A stretch of 64,000 nt of DNA. It comes from an uncultured Eubacteriales bacterium (GTDB taxonomy: Bacteria > Bacillota > Clostridia > Oscillospirales > CAG-272). The position numbers and the translations under genes are program-made. The notes beneath the pieces were generated by a model. The model worked only from the letters and a program-made list of their open reading frames with translations. It was not told the origin of the DNA and did no database searches. Numbering within the stretch: the first letter of the stretch is position 1; every line of letters starts with the position of its first letter. Shown piece after piece: positions 52,852 through 61,118 of this stretch. The stretch is taken from the NCBI GenBank assembly GCA_934434925.1, contig CAKSAC010000008.1:26521-90520 (forward strand), in the 5' to 3' direction.

Positions 52852-53114
52852 CTGTTTTGTCTCCGCGTTCAACTTCTCAAAATATCGGAAAGCGACAATC
52901 AAGCTCCGTGCTTTCCGTAAAGCGGAAACGCCGGAGGCCTTCCGGAATATCCGCAGATCGCGGGCGACCCGCGACGGGCGATATTTAATAGAAACGAGAC
53001 AAAACGAGGTTTTGCCGGCAACTGCCGTTGCCTTCGCGCTTTGCTATCCGCAAATCGCCGTTTCCGTTGAAATACTGCGCTCAAAAGCCCTTGCAAGCAA
53101 GTTTTCCCGCTGGT

Positions 53115-53143
53115 ATTATATCACAGATTTTTCGGCTTTGCAA
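53115..53143 (-). promoter_or_regulatory. Promoter of mnmG
   Basis: Minus-strand TTGCAA (53138-53143), 17-base spacer, TATAAT (53115-53120), 260 bases before the mnmG start. Confidence 0.7.
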
Positions 53144-53240
53144 GACTGCCGCCGCAAAAGCCGGCGGGTTTTTCTGTGTCTTTTTCTCAGAATGCGGGTA
53201 TACTGATAACAATTCCGGTGACGTTTTTTTGTCAAACATC

Positions 53241-53269
53241 TTGACAAAACGGGTAGATTTGTATATAAT
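53241..53269 (+). promoter_or_regulatory. Consensus promoter of the acyltransferase-glmM operon
   Basis: TTGACA (53241-53246), 17-base spacer, TATAAT (53264-53269), about 95 bases before the ATG at 53373. Confidence 0.85.
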
Positions 53270-53372
53270 TGTCGCCGTACATCCGATTATTATACAATAA
53301 ATGGATAAAATTCATAAAAATATCCGATTTTACCGGCATGGTTTCAAAGATCGGAAAGAAAAGGAGAACAGC

Positions 53373-54050
53373 ATGAGCCGGAACACGGAAACGAGGGAGT
53401 TATTTACACTCTCACACAGTCTGGCGGCACCGCTTCTTGAAAAAACACAGCACCCCTGGGAAATATTGCCGGAGATCGGCGATTTTATTCTGCGCATCGG
53501 GCCGTCTCTGCCGCCGGAAGAATATCGGCAGATCGGCGAAGATATCTGGATTGCGCAGGATGTGACGATAGCCCGGACGGCAACAGTCATCGGCCCGACG
53601 ATCATCGGCCGCGGCACCGAGGTGCGCCCCGGGGCGTATATCCGCGGCAAGGCGCTGATCGGGGAAGAATGCGTCATCGGGAATTCGACCGAAATCAAAA
53701 ACGCCGTTCTTTTTGACCGGGTGCAGGTTCCGCATTATAATTATGTAGGAGATTCAATCCTCGGATACCGGGCGCATATGGGCGCGGGGGCGATTGCCTC
53801 CAATGTGCGCGGAGACAGGGGGCCCATCACGGTTCATGACGGAGATGAAAACCAGAAAACGGGGCTGAAAAAATTCGGCACGATGCTCGGAGACTGTGCA
53901 GAGATCGGATGCAATTCCGTTCTTTGTCCCGGTTCGGTCGTCGGGCGGAACACGCAGGTCTACCCGCTCTCCCGCGTGCGCGGCGTTATACCGGCAGACA
54001 GCCTGTTGAAAGGGGACGGCTCGGTCGTCCCGAAAGGAGAATTACAATGA
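53373..54050 (+). CDS. Left-handed beta-helix acyltransferase, GlmU-C-terminal-like
   Basis: This 225-aa protein has an N-terminal helical part (about 1-60) and hexapeptide repeats ([IV]-x-x-x-A-x). Repeats run from DIWIAQDVTIARTATVIG to YNYVGDSILGYRAHMGAGAI and end IGCNSVLCPGSVVGRNTQVYP. It lacks the nucleotidyltransferase domain of full GlmU. YNYVGDSILG resembles the GlmU acetyltransferase site (H/Y-N-Y-x-G-D). Since it overlaps glmM by four bases, it may acetylate glucosamine-1-phosphate made by GlmM. AAGGAG precedes the ATG at 53373. Confidence 0.8.
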   Translation: MSRNTETRELFTLSHSLAAPLLEKTQHPWEILPEIGDFILRIGPSLPPEEYRQIGEDIWIAQDVTIARTATVIGPTIIGRGTEVRPGAYIRGKALIGEECVIGNSTEIKNAVLFDRVQVPHYNYVGDSILGYRAHMGAGAIASNVRGDRGPITVHDGDENQKTGLKKFGTMLGDCAEIGCNSVLCPGSVVGRNTQVYPLSRVRGVIPADSLLKGDGSVVPKGELQ

Positions 54051-55405
54051 GAAGACTTTTTGGCACGGACGGCGTCCGCGGCATTGCCAACGACGACCTG
54101 ACCTGTGAACTTTCTTACCGTATCGGTGCGGCCACGGCGGCCATTCTTTCCAGCCATCACCGGTATCGCCCCATTGTGCTGGTCGGCGGGGATACGCGTG
54201 CGTCCACCGATATGCTGGCGGCCTCGGTGGCGGCCGGCCTTTGCGCTGTCGGCGCGGATGTCATCATGCTCGGCGTGGTGCCGACCCCCGCGGTGGCTTA
54301 TCTGGTCGGAAAATTCAAGGCGCGGGCAGGGATCATGATCTCGGCTTCGCATAATTCTTTTGAATTCAACGGCATCAAGATTTTCAACGGAGACGGATTC
54401 AAACTGCCCGATGTGCTGGAAGAACAGATCGAATCCATGGTGCTTGACAACGTGCCTGCGCTTCCGATGGCGGCTCCCGAGGCCGTCGGGCGGATCACTT
54501 ACGAAAAGGATCCGCTTTCCGATTATCTTGCGCACCTGCGTTCCACCACACCCTGCTCTCTGGAAGGAATACGCGTCGCGGTGGATTGTTCCAACGGTTC
54601 GGCCTCTGTCTGCGCGCGGGAATTGCTGGAATCTCTCGGCGCGTCCGTGGAAATGTTGCACGCCGAGCCGGACGGGGAGAACATCAATGCCGGGTGCGGT
54701 TCGACGCATATGGAAGATCTGCGCGCCTATGTCGGAACACATCCCGATCTTGACGCGGGGCTGGCTTTTGACGGCGATGCCGACCGCTTTCTCGCGGTCG
54801 ATGAAAACGGAAACGAGGTGGACGGCGACGTAATCATGGCCATCCTTTCTGCCGATATGAAGGAACGCGGGAAACTGGCCGGGAATGCGCTGGTCGGTAC
54901 GGTCATGTCGAACTTCGGCCTTCTGCGTTTTTGCGAGGCAAACGGGATCCGGTTTGTGGCGGCCAAGGTCGGCGACCGGTATGTCTTGGAGCAGATCCGT
55001 ATGGAGGGCTACAATTTCGGCGGAGAACAGTCGGGGCATTTGATTTTTTATGATTTCTCGACCACCGGCGACGGTCAGCTGACGGCACTGCAACTTCTTT
55101 CTCTGATGAAACGCACCGGCAAAAAGCTCTCGGAGCTTGCTTCTGTGATGAAACGCTATCCGCAAAAGACCGTCAATATCCGGGTCAGCCCGGAAGCCAA
55201 AGTGGTTTTCTATACCGATGAAGAAGTGCGCGCCATCATGGCGGCGGCCGACGCTGAAATCGGCGGGAACGGGCGGCTCCTGGTTCGTCCTTCCGGTACC
55301 GAACCGCTTTTGCGCGTCATGGTGGAGAGCGAGGACCCCGCTTTTGTGGAGCGGCTGGCGACCGAGACCGCCGGGAAAATTGAAGCCGCGCTGAAAAAGT
55401 ATTGA
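54047..55405 (+). CDS. glmM: Phosphoglucosamine mutase
   Basis: This 452-aa enzyme has FGTDGVRGIAN at the start, catalytic Ser101 in ISASHNSFEFNGIK, the metal loop DGDADR and the phosphate-binding RPSGTEPLLRVM. It converts glucosamine-6-phosphate to glucosamine-1-phosphate for peptidoglycan. Its ATG overlaps the acyltransferase stop (ATGA). A repeat begins at its TGA stop. Confidence 0.95.
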   Translation: MRRLFGTDGVRGIANDDLTCELSYRIGAATAAILSSHHRYRPIVLVGGDTRASTDMLAASVAAGLCAVGADVIMLGVVPTPAVAYLVGKFKARAGIMISASHNSFEFNGIKIFNGDGFKLPDVLEEQIESMVLDNVPALPMAAPEAVGRITYEKDPLSDYLAHLRSTTPCSLEGIRVAVDCSNGSASVCARELLESLGASVEMLHAEPDGENINAGCGSTHMEDLRAYVGTHPDLDAGLAFDGDADRFLAVDENGNEVDGDVIMAILSADMKERGKLAGNALVGTVMSNFGLLRFCEANGIRFVAAKVGDRYVLEQIRMEGYNFGGEQSGHLIFYDFSTTGDGQLTALQLLSLMKRTGKKLSELASVMKRYPQKTVNIRVSPEAKVVFYTDEEVRAIMAAADAEIGGNGRLLVRPSGTEPLLRVMVESEDPAFVERLATETAGKIEAALKKY

Positions 55406-55490
55406 CGCACACCGGGAAACGAACTGCGCAAATAAATCGACGCATGCCGGGCAACGAACGATGCAAAAAGCGTGACGCATGCCGGAAAAG
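55403..55490 (+). repeat. About 36-bp tandem repeat, 2.5 copies, starting with the glmM stop codon
   Basis: TGACGCACACCGGGAAACGA (55403), CGACGCATGCCGGGCAACGA (55439) and TGACGCATGCCGG (55474) are successive diverged units. The first TGA is the glmM stop. Confidence 0.85.
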
Positions 55491-55548
55491 CGAAATTATG
55501 TAAACAAAACTATTTGTCCTGCTTCCTTCTTGCGAAGCGGAAACGAGA

Positions 55549-55582
55549 GGGCGGGAAGAGCAAAAAAGCCTCCCGCCCTTTT
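55549..55582 (+). terminator. Terminator of the glmM operon
   Basis: GGGCGGGA/TCCCGCCC with a 14-base loop is followed by TTTT. Confidence 0.7.
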
Positions 55583-55619
55583 CCGGAGACAAAAAATCCG
55601 GTTAAATTCGCGATAAGGA

Positions 55620-55648
55620 TTGACGGGTGGGCAAAAGCGTGTTATACT
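55620..55648 (+). promoter_or_regulatory. Promoter of uxaC
   Basis: TTGACG (55620-55625), 17-base spacer, TATACT (55643-55648), 50 bases before the ATG. Confidence 0.75.
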
Positions 55649-55697
55649 GTTTATGTATAATTCCATCATATATTTATAATGTACGGAGGATGTTTCC

Positions 55698-57074
55698 ATG
55701 GCTTCCAGGGAATTTATCACGGACGATTTCATGCTTCATACCAAAACCGCCAAGCGTCTCTATCACGAGTACGCGGAGGCAATGCCGATCATCGACTATC
55801 ATTGCCATCTCCAACCGAAGATGATCGCGGAAAATTACCGGTTCCACGACACCTACGATCTTTTCCTCGGCGGCGACCACTATAAGTGGCGGCAGATGCG
55901 TTCCAACGGTGTGCCGGAAGAGTACATCACCGGCGACCGCCCCGGGATCGAAAAATGGCGGATGTGGAGCAAGACCCTGCCGCTCCTGATCGGAAACCCG
56001 CTCTACCATTGGACCCATTTGGAGCTTTTGCGCTATTTCGGCATCAACGAACCGCTGAATGAACTCAACTGCGAGGATGTCTGGCAGACCTGCAATATGA
56101 TGCTTTCCAATGAGAGTTTCCGCGCGCAGGAACTGATCCGCCGTTCCAATGTGGAAGTCATCTGCACGACCGACGACCCGGCCGACACGCTGGAATACCA
56201 TGAGGCGCTTTCCGGGTTCTCGACCCGCGTTTTGCCGACCTTCCGCCCGGACGCGGCAGTTGAAATCTGCCGCGACGGATTCCCTTCTTACATAGAAAAA
56301 ACCGGCGTAAAAACCTATGCCGAGCTGCTTTCCTGGCTCACAGGGCGCATTGACTTTTTCCACGCGCACGGATGCCGCCTGTCCGACCACGCGCTGGAAG
56401 CTGCGCCCTGCACCATCGGCGATGCCGCTGCGGTCTTTGACAAGCGGATGTCCGGCCGCGAGATCAGCACGAAGGAAGCCGACGCATTCCGCACGGCGGT
56501 TTTGCGCCACCTGGCCTCCGAATATGTGAAACGGAACTGGACCATGCAACTTCATATCGGGGCTTTGCGCAATAACAATACGAAGATGTTTTGTCTCCTC
56601 GGGCCGGACACGGGGTTTGATTCTGTCAATGACCGCGAGATCGCGGCCGATCTGGCCGGATTCCTGAATATTCTGGCTCTTGCGGATTGCCTGCCGAAGA
56701 CAATCCTCTATACCCTGAACCCGAAGGACAATTATGTGCTGGCGACGATCATGGGGTGTTTCCAGAGCGCGCCGACCGCCGGCAAGATTCAGTTCGGTTC
56801 CGGCTGGTGGTTCAACGATCAACGTGACGGCATGGAAGGGCAGATGCGCGCCCTCGGCAATCTCGGCGTCCTCGGCCGGTTTGTGGGAATGCTGACCGAC
56901 AGTCGTTCCTTTGTTTCTTATCCCCGCCACGAATATTTCCGCCGGATTTTCTGTAACCTCATCGGCCAGTGGGTCGAAGACGGTGAATATCCCGATGACC
57001 GGGCAAGTCTTGAACGTATCGTGCGCGGCGTTTGCTACGAGAACGCACGGGAGTATTTCGCGTTCGGAAAATAA
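55698..57074 (+). CDS. uxaC: Uronate (glucuronate/galacturonate) isomerase
   Basis: This 458-aa enzyme has PIIDYHCHLQPKMIAENY (metal HxH), YFGINEPLNE, TTDDPADTLEYH, WTMQLHIGALRNNN and GSGWWFNDQRDGMEGQM, all UxaC features. It converts D-glucuronate to D-fructuronate. The gene has its own promoter and no uxu/kdg neighbours here. Its length is normal. GGAGG precedes the ATG. Confidence 0.95.
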   Translation: MASREFITDDFMLHTKTAKRLYHEYAEAMPIIDYHCHLQPKMIAENYRFHDTYDLFLGGDHYKWRQMRSNGVPEEYITGDRPGIEKWRMWSKTLPLLIGNPLYHWTHLELLRYFGINEPLNELNCEDVWQTCNMMLSNESFRAQELIRRSNVEVICTTDDPADTLEYHEALSGFSTRVLPTFRPDAAVEICRDGFPSYIEKTGVKTYAELLSWLTGRIDFFHAHGCRLSDHALEAAPCTIGDAAAVFDKRMSGREISTKEADAFRTAVLRHLASEYVKRNWTMQLHIGALRNNNTKMFCLLGPDTGFDSVNDREIAADLAGFLNILALADCLPKTILYTLNPKDNYVLATIMGCFQSAPTAGKIQFGSGWWFNDQRDGMEGQMRALGNLGVLGRFVGMLTDSRSFVSYPRHEYFRRIFCNLIGQWVEDGEYPDDRASLERIVRGVCYENAREYFAFGK

Positions 57075-57322
57075 ACCGCCGATACGGCTCCGCACGGTTG
57101 CGCCTGCGGTTTTTGCCGTTTTCGGAAGAATTTCAATATAAAAGCGCCCCTCGGCGAAAGGATATGCCCCCAAATGTCAGATGTTTTTGGGGCGCATTTC
57201 AAAAACCGACGGGGCGTTTTTTGATATGGCGAAAGCCGGCAGAGAACCGGGAGCAAAGAGTTTTCAGCGCGACAGCGCGAGCAAAAGGCGGGAAAACGCT
57301 TCCCGGGCGACAAAGAGCGCCG
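57075..57322. other. Intergenic region between convergent genes with nested inverted repeats
   Basis: No gene seen. GCGCCCC (57144-57150), GCCCCCAAA (57165-57173), TTTGGGGCGC (57186-57195) and CCGACGGGGCG (57207-57217) can pair in several alternative ways. TCAAAAA/TTTTTTGA flanks the last. Confidence 0.45.
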
Positions 57323-58105
57323 TCAGCCGAGCAACAGGAGAAGGAGTGCGGTCAGGAGCGCGGTAAAAAGGTTGGAGACGAGATTGACGGCACTGTTGGA
57401 AAGCCCGGGGATCCCGCCGGTGCGGCGCGCGGGATAACCGCAATGAAAAGGCTTTTCGGTATAAGCACCGCACCGCAGGCAAAGAAAACGTTCTTGGACA
57501 AGCGAACCGAGAAAACTGTCAAAAAGCATCCCGAAAAACGCAGTGCCGAGCGCGATGGCGGCAGGGAGAGGTTCCGCTCCCAGCAAAAGCGTCAACCCGA
57601 AGGCCGCGCCGGTGCCGAAAAGCGAGACCGCCGTTCCGCCGAGGCTCATGCCGCCCGAACGCCCCCGTTCCACAAAGCACCGGCGAAAAGGGTCATAAGG
57701 CCTGCCGGGGAAAAGGGTCCCGATGTCGGACGCCAGCGTATCAGCCAGCGTTTCTCCGATTGCGGCATAATATATGTAAAGAAAACTTTTCTCTTTTGTC
57801 AGAAAAAGGAGCAACATGGCCGCCGCGCCGACCCCGCCGTTGCACAGCACCTGGCATACGCCGCGCGCTCCGTCTGCATGGCGGTTTTTCTTGCGCAGAT
57901 CAAGCAGATGTACCAGCGCCATCAGCAAAAAGATGACGGTGATATAGACGAGGGCGCGCCATCCGCCCCCCGCGGCGACGCAGAAAAGAAGAGCGAATGC
58001 GGTCATGGCGGCCGGGGGAGTCAACACCGCTTTTTTCACCGACACGAAAACGAGGAAAAGCCCGATCCCCGCGGCCAGGGCGAAATCTATGGCAAGTTCA
58101 GGCAT
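57323..58105 (-). CDS. DUF92 membrane protein (VTE6-like)
   Basis: This 260-aa protein has about seven hydrophobic segments and DUF92 motifs: AAIGETLADTLASDIGTLF, GRSGGMSLGGTAVSLFGTGAAFG, and FGMLFDSFLGSLVQ followed by SNSAVNLVSN. In plants and cyanobacteria the DUF92 protein VTE6 phosphorylates phytyl phosphate to the diphosphate. The gene overlaps the VTE5-like gene by 8 bases. Confidence 0.82.
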   Translation of the reverse strand: MPELAIDFALAAGIGLFLVFVSVKKAVLTPPAAMTAFALLFCVAAGGGWRALVYITVIFLLMALVHLLDLRKKNRHADGARGVCQVLCNGGVGAAAMLLLFLTKEKSFLYIYYAAIGETLADTLASDIGTLFPGRPYDPFRRCFVERGRSGGMSLGGTAVSLFGTGAAFGLTLLLGAEPLPAAIALGTAFFGMLFDSFLGSLVQERFLCLRCGAYTEKPFHCGYPARRTGGIPGLSNSAVNLVSNLFTALLTALLLLLLG

Positions 58106-58751
58106 AGGCCACCCCCAGCGCGGCCAGCAGGCGGACGGTAAACAGAACGCCGAAGGAAATCAGGAGATTATCGAAACGACCGCCGACAAGTTCCAGCACC
58201 GTCGCGACGGCGGCCGTAATGAGCGCGGCCGGAAACGTCAGCATCGCCTCGGGGATCAGCAGACCAAGGATCAGGAGACCGACGAGGGAAAAAGCGAAAC
58301 AGAAAAAACAACCTTCCACGCTTTTTTTGCCGATCAGCCGGTGCGGGCGTTTCACAAAACCGCCGAGCAGGGCGGCAAATCCGTCTCCGAACGAGAGGCA
58401 GAAAATAGCCGCGCCGGCCGGGAGAAGAAAGGCGGGAAAGAGAAGAGAAAGAGCCATGACGGCCGTTACGGCCACGGCATAAAAGAAAATTCCGTACGGG
58501 TTCTCGGGATTTACCATTGACGGCACAAGCGCATACCGTGCGGTGAAAAAAAGCAGGAGCGTGACAATCACGGGAACGACCAGGATTTGCCATCGGTCGC
58601 GGAAAAAGAGATATTCCGGCACATATACAAAACACATGAGGATATGCGTGAGTTTGCGCGTCACGTCGCGCGGCAGAGAAAAACGCCGCCCGAGAAAGGC
58701 CAGAAGCCCCACCGCGGCGCCGATATACAAAAATTCGGCCAGGTATCCCAT
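58098..58751 (-). CDS. SEC59/DGK1/VTE5-family lipid alcohol kinase
   Basis: This 217-aa protein has six or seven TM segments and the DGK1/VTE5 signature: FSLPRDVTRKLTHILMCFVYV near the start, FGDGFAALLGGFVKRPH and IGKKSVEGCFFCFAFSLVGL. The family phosphorylates phytol, dolichol or diacylglycerol with CTP or ATP. The ATG at 58751 follows GGAGG by five bases. With the DUF92 gene it could make a polyprenyl diphosphate from an isoprenoid alcohol. Confidence 0.8.
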   Translation of the reverse strand: MGYLAEFLYIGAAVGLLAFLGRRFSLPRDVTRKLTHILMCFVYVPEYLFFRDRWQILVVPVIVTLLLFFTARYALVPSMVNPENPYGIFFYAVAVTAVMALSLLFPAFLLPAGAAIFCLSFGDGFAALLGGFVKRPHRLIGKKSVEGCFFCFAFSLVGLLILGLLIPEAMLTFPAALITAAVATVLELVGGRFDNLLISFGVLFTVRLLAALGVAYA

Positions 58752-58985
58752 TGTTCCTCCGCTCCGATACGCAAAAGCGCGTTTTTCCGGCGGCCCCGGC
58801 GTTGGCGGAAAAATCCTGCCGGCGGCACCGTTCTTTCGGAAAGTATAGCACAGGGCGGCGGCTTTGTCAACGCGCCGTCGGGGCAGATTGGCGAAAAATC
58901 CATGCATATCGGCGAAAAAGGTATGGAAAAAAGTGCGGGAAAGCGGTATAACAGCAATCGGAAAATAAAATCGGGAGACGGCTTT

Positions 58986-59936
58986 ATGACAGGATACTAT
59001 CTGCTTTTACTTCTTTCAAGCTGTATGGCTTCCGCCGGAGGGATATGCGTCAAGCAATACGACCTCCGCGCCGGGAAGATACGCAACAGCAACTATGTGT
59101 TCAATTTGCTCCTTTCCCTTGTTTCAATTCTTTGTTTTTTACTGACCGGGGTACTCGGTTCCGGCGGGCTTGTTTTTCGTTTTGACACCTTCGGGTACGC
59201 AGTTTTGCGGGCGGTCGGCTATATCCTTGGCTCGGTCGGATATCTGGCGGCGGTGCATACGGGACCGCTCCTGCTCAGCGAAGTCATCAGCAAAATGGGC
59301 AACCTGATTCCGATTTTGTTCAGCATTTTTTTCCTCGGGGAAAAAGTGACCGTCCTGACGGTCTGCGGGGCGGCGTTGCTGTTTTTGGCGCTGATTCTCT
59401 TCAACAACCGGGGGCAGAAAAACGTCCGGCCGGTGGGGGGACGTTTCTGGTTTTTTGTCTTTCTTTCCTTTTTCGGGAACGGGATCGCCATGCTGGCCAC
59501 GAAGATACAGCAATTCTATCAGCCGGATCAGTATAAAAGCGAGATTCTCTTTTATTCCATGGTCATCGTTTCGCTTTTCTTTCTCGGGGCGGTGCTGATC
59601 TTCCCGCCGAAGGCTCCGGAGGGCGCGATTTCCGCCGCGCCGGAAAAAAAGGCGCATACCGGTCGGTATGCCGGGTTCTTTCCCCTCTTTTTCACCGGGT
59701 CGATCTTTGCGGTTCTTTACGGAATTCTGAACGCGGGCGGAAACTATATCGGCACAAGCGTCATCAGCCATCTGCCCGCCATTGTTTATTACATGATTTC
59801 CACGGGGCTGGGAATTCTTCTTTCCTTTCTTGTGGCGCGCGGGATTTATCGGGAAAAACTCGGTTGGTTGCAGTATGTCGGTTGCGCCCTCTCGGCGGTC
59901 GGGCTTTTCCTGCTGACCTCTTCTTCCTGGATGTAA
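58986..59936 (+). CDS. EamA/DMT-family transporter
   Basis: This 316-aa protein has ten TM segments in two halves. The first half has SEVISKMGNLIPILFSIFFLGEKVT, the typical EamA segment with the Glu-Lys turn; the second ends GTSVISHLPAIVYYMISTGLG and GWLQYVGCALSAVGLFLL. It likely exports or imports a small metabolite, unknown. GGGAG precedes the ATG at 58986; the longer frame overlaps the VTE5-like promoter. Confidence 0.82.
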   Translation: MTGYYLLLLLSSCMASAGGICVKQYDLRAGKIRNSNYVFNLLLSLVSILCFLLTGVLGSGGLVFRFDTFGYAVLRAVGYILGSVGYLAAVHTGPLLLSEVISKMGNLIPILFSIFFLGEKVTVLTVCGAALLFLALILFNNRGQKNVRPVGGRFWFFVFLSFFGNGIAMLATKIQQFYQPDQYKSEILFYSMVIVSLFFLGAVLIFPPKAPEGAISAAPEKKAHTGRYAGFFPLFFTGSIFAVLYGILNAGGNYIGTSVISHLPAIVYYMISTGLGILLSFLVARGIYREKLGWLQYVGCALSAVGLFLLTSSSWM

Positions 59937-59999
59937 CGCCGGACGCTCCGGAACCGGGCGCGGAGCGGGGAATACGACGGTTGATGAAAACAAAACAAA

Positions 60000-60034
60000 A
60001 GCGAGGCGTCCTGCGGGGGGCCTCGCTCTTTTTC
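60000..60034. terminator. Bidirectional terminator between the EamA and AraC genes
   Basis: AGCGAGGC/GCCTCGCT with a 12-base loop is flanked by A-rich and T-rich runs. Confidence 0.8.
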
Positions 60035-60036
60035 GT

Positions 60037-60897
60037 TCAGTGTTCGTTGGCGGGAAGCGAACCGGGAAGAGAAGAGCCACGGTATTCGCTCGGGCTGATG
60101 CCGTATTCGCGCCGGAAGACGCGGCAGAAATAAAAGGGGTCGTCATATCCGCATCGGACGGCGATCTCGGAGATCGATTTATGCGGGTCGCCGAGCAAAG
60201 CCTCGGCAAGGCTCAGACGGAGTTTTGTAATATATCGCGCCGGGGAATAGCCCGTCAGACGGCGGAAAAGCGCATTGTAACGGGAAAGGCCCAACCCCTC
60301 CATCGCCGCCAGATCTTCCTTTTCAATCTGCTCGGTAAAATGTTCACGCAGATAGGAAAGCGATTTTTCAAGACGGCGTTCTCCGGCCTTTTCGGCTGTC
60401 AGTTGGCCGAGGACGGTCAGCATATGGACAGCAGCGGCCGCCGCGCGCAAACGGGCAAAAGAGTCCGGCGGGTCCTTCATCCGGTCGAGGAGCGCCCGGC
60501 AGGAGGCGATCCCGGATTCCGTTACCGGGATCGGGAAGATTCCGCCGTCTTCCGGGAGGCCGCATTCCGTGAGAAGGGCGGGAACATAAGAGCCGGTCAG
60601 GTGCAGCCAGAAAATGCGGATCGGTCTTTCTTCCCGGTGACGATACACCAGCGGCATACGAGGCGGAATAATCACCAGCGCTCCGGCGCGAACCGCCTCT
60701 TCCGGCTTTTTGTCAAAAGAAAAGAATATTTCGCCTTCGGTGACATAGTAGACGGTATAATCCAGCCGCCCGGCCGCCAGGCGGGTAATAAAAGGCTCGG
60801 AGGTGTCGGTCAGGCCGGCGCAGTTGATATGGAGAGGGGTGTCTTCGGTCGTGAATTCTCCGGTCGGAGACGGAACAAAAAAATAGTCCTGGCGCAT
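60037..60897 (-). CDS. AraC-family transcriptional regulator
   Basis: This 286-aa protein has an N-terminal AraC-type ligand domain (YTVYYVTEGEIFFSFDKKP, VIIPPRMPLVYRH) and a C-terminal double HTH (EDLAAMEGLGLSRYNALFRRLTGYSPARY and SISEIAVRCGYDDPFYFCRVFRREYGISPSEYR). It probably controls carbohydrate genes, but no target is adjacent on the divergent side except the YegP-domain gene. GGAGG lies before the ATG at 60897. Confidence 0.88.
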   Translation of the reverse strand: MRQDYFFVPSPTGEFTTEDTPLHINCAGLTDTSEPFITRLAAGRLDYTVYYVTEGEIFFSFDKKPEEAVRAGALVIIPPRMPLVYRHREERPIRIFWLHLTGSYVPALLTECGLPEDGGIFPIPVTESGIASCRALLDRMKDPPDSFARLRAAAAAVHMLTVLGQLTAEKAGERRLEKSLSYLREHFTEQIEKEDLAAMEGLGLSRYNALFRRLTGYSPARYITKLRLSLAEALLGDPHKSISEIAVRCGYDDPFYFCRVFRREYGISPSEYRGSSLPGSLPANEH

Positions 60898-60937
60898 AGA
60901 ACCTCCATATCGTTTTCGGCATCCCGTTTTTTCTCTA

Positions 60938-60966
60938 ATTGTAATAATATACGGCCGAAAAGTCAA
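60938..60966 (-). promoter_or_regulatory. Promoter of the AraC-family gene
   Basis: Minus-strand TTGACT (60961-60966), 17-base spacer, TACAAT (60938-60943). Confidence 0.7.
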
Positions 60967-61035
60967 GTCCTCGGTGTTTTTCCTCCACCGAAGGAAGTTT
61001 TCTTCCCGATTTTGACAAAAAATACGAAAAAGAAC

Positions 61036-61064
61036 TTGAAATTTTTCATCTTATCCCGTATACT
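61036..61064 (+). promoter_or_regulatory. Promoter of the YegP-domain gene
   Basis: TTGAAA (61036-61041), 17-base spacer, TATACT (61059-61064), 55 bases before the ATG. Confidence 0.7.
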
Positions 61065-61118
61065 ATAATTATAGAAGAATACTAACGCCCGGAAAGCGGG
61101 CGTGGAAAGAGGTATACG

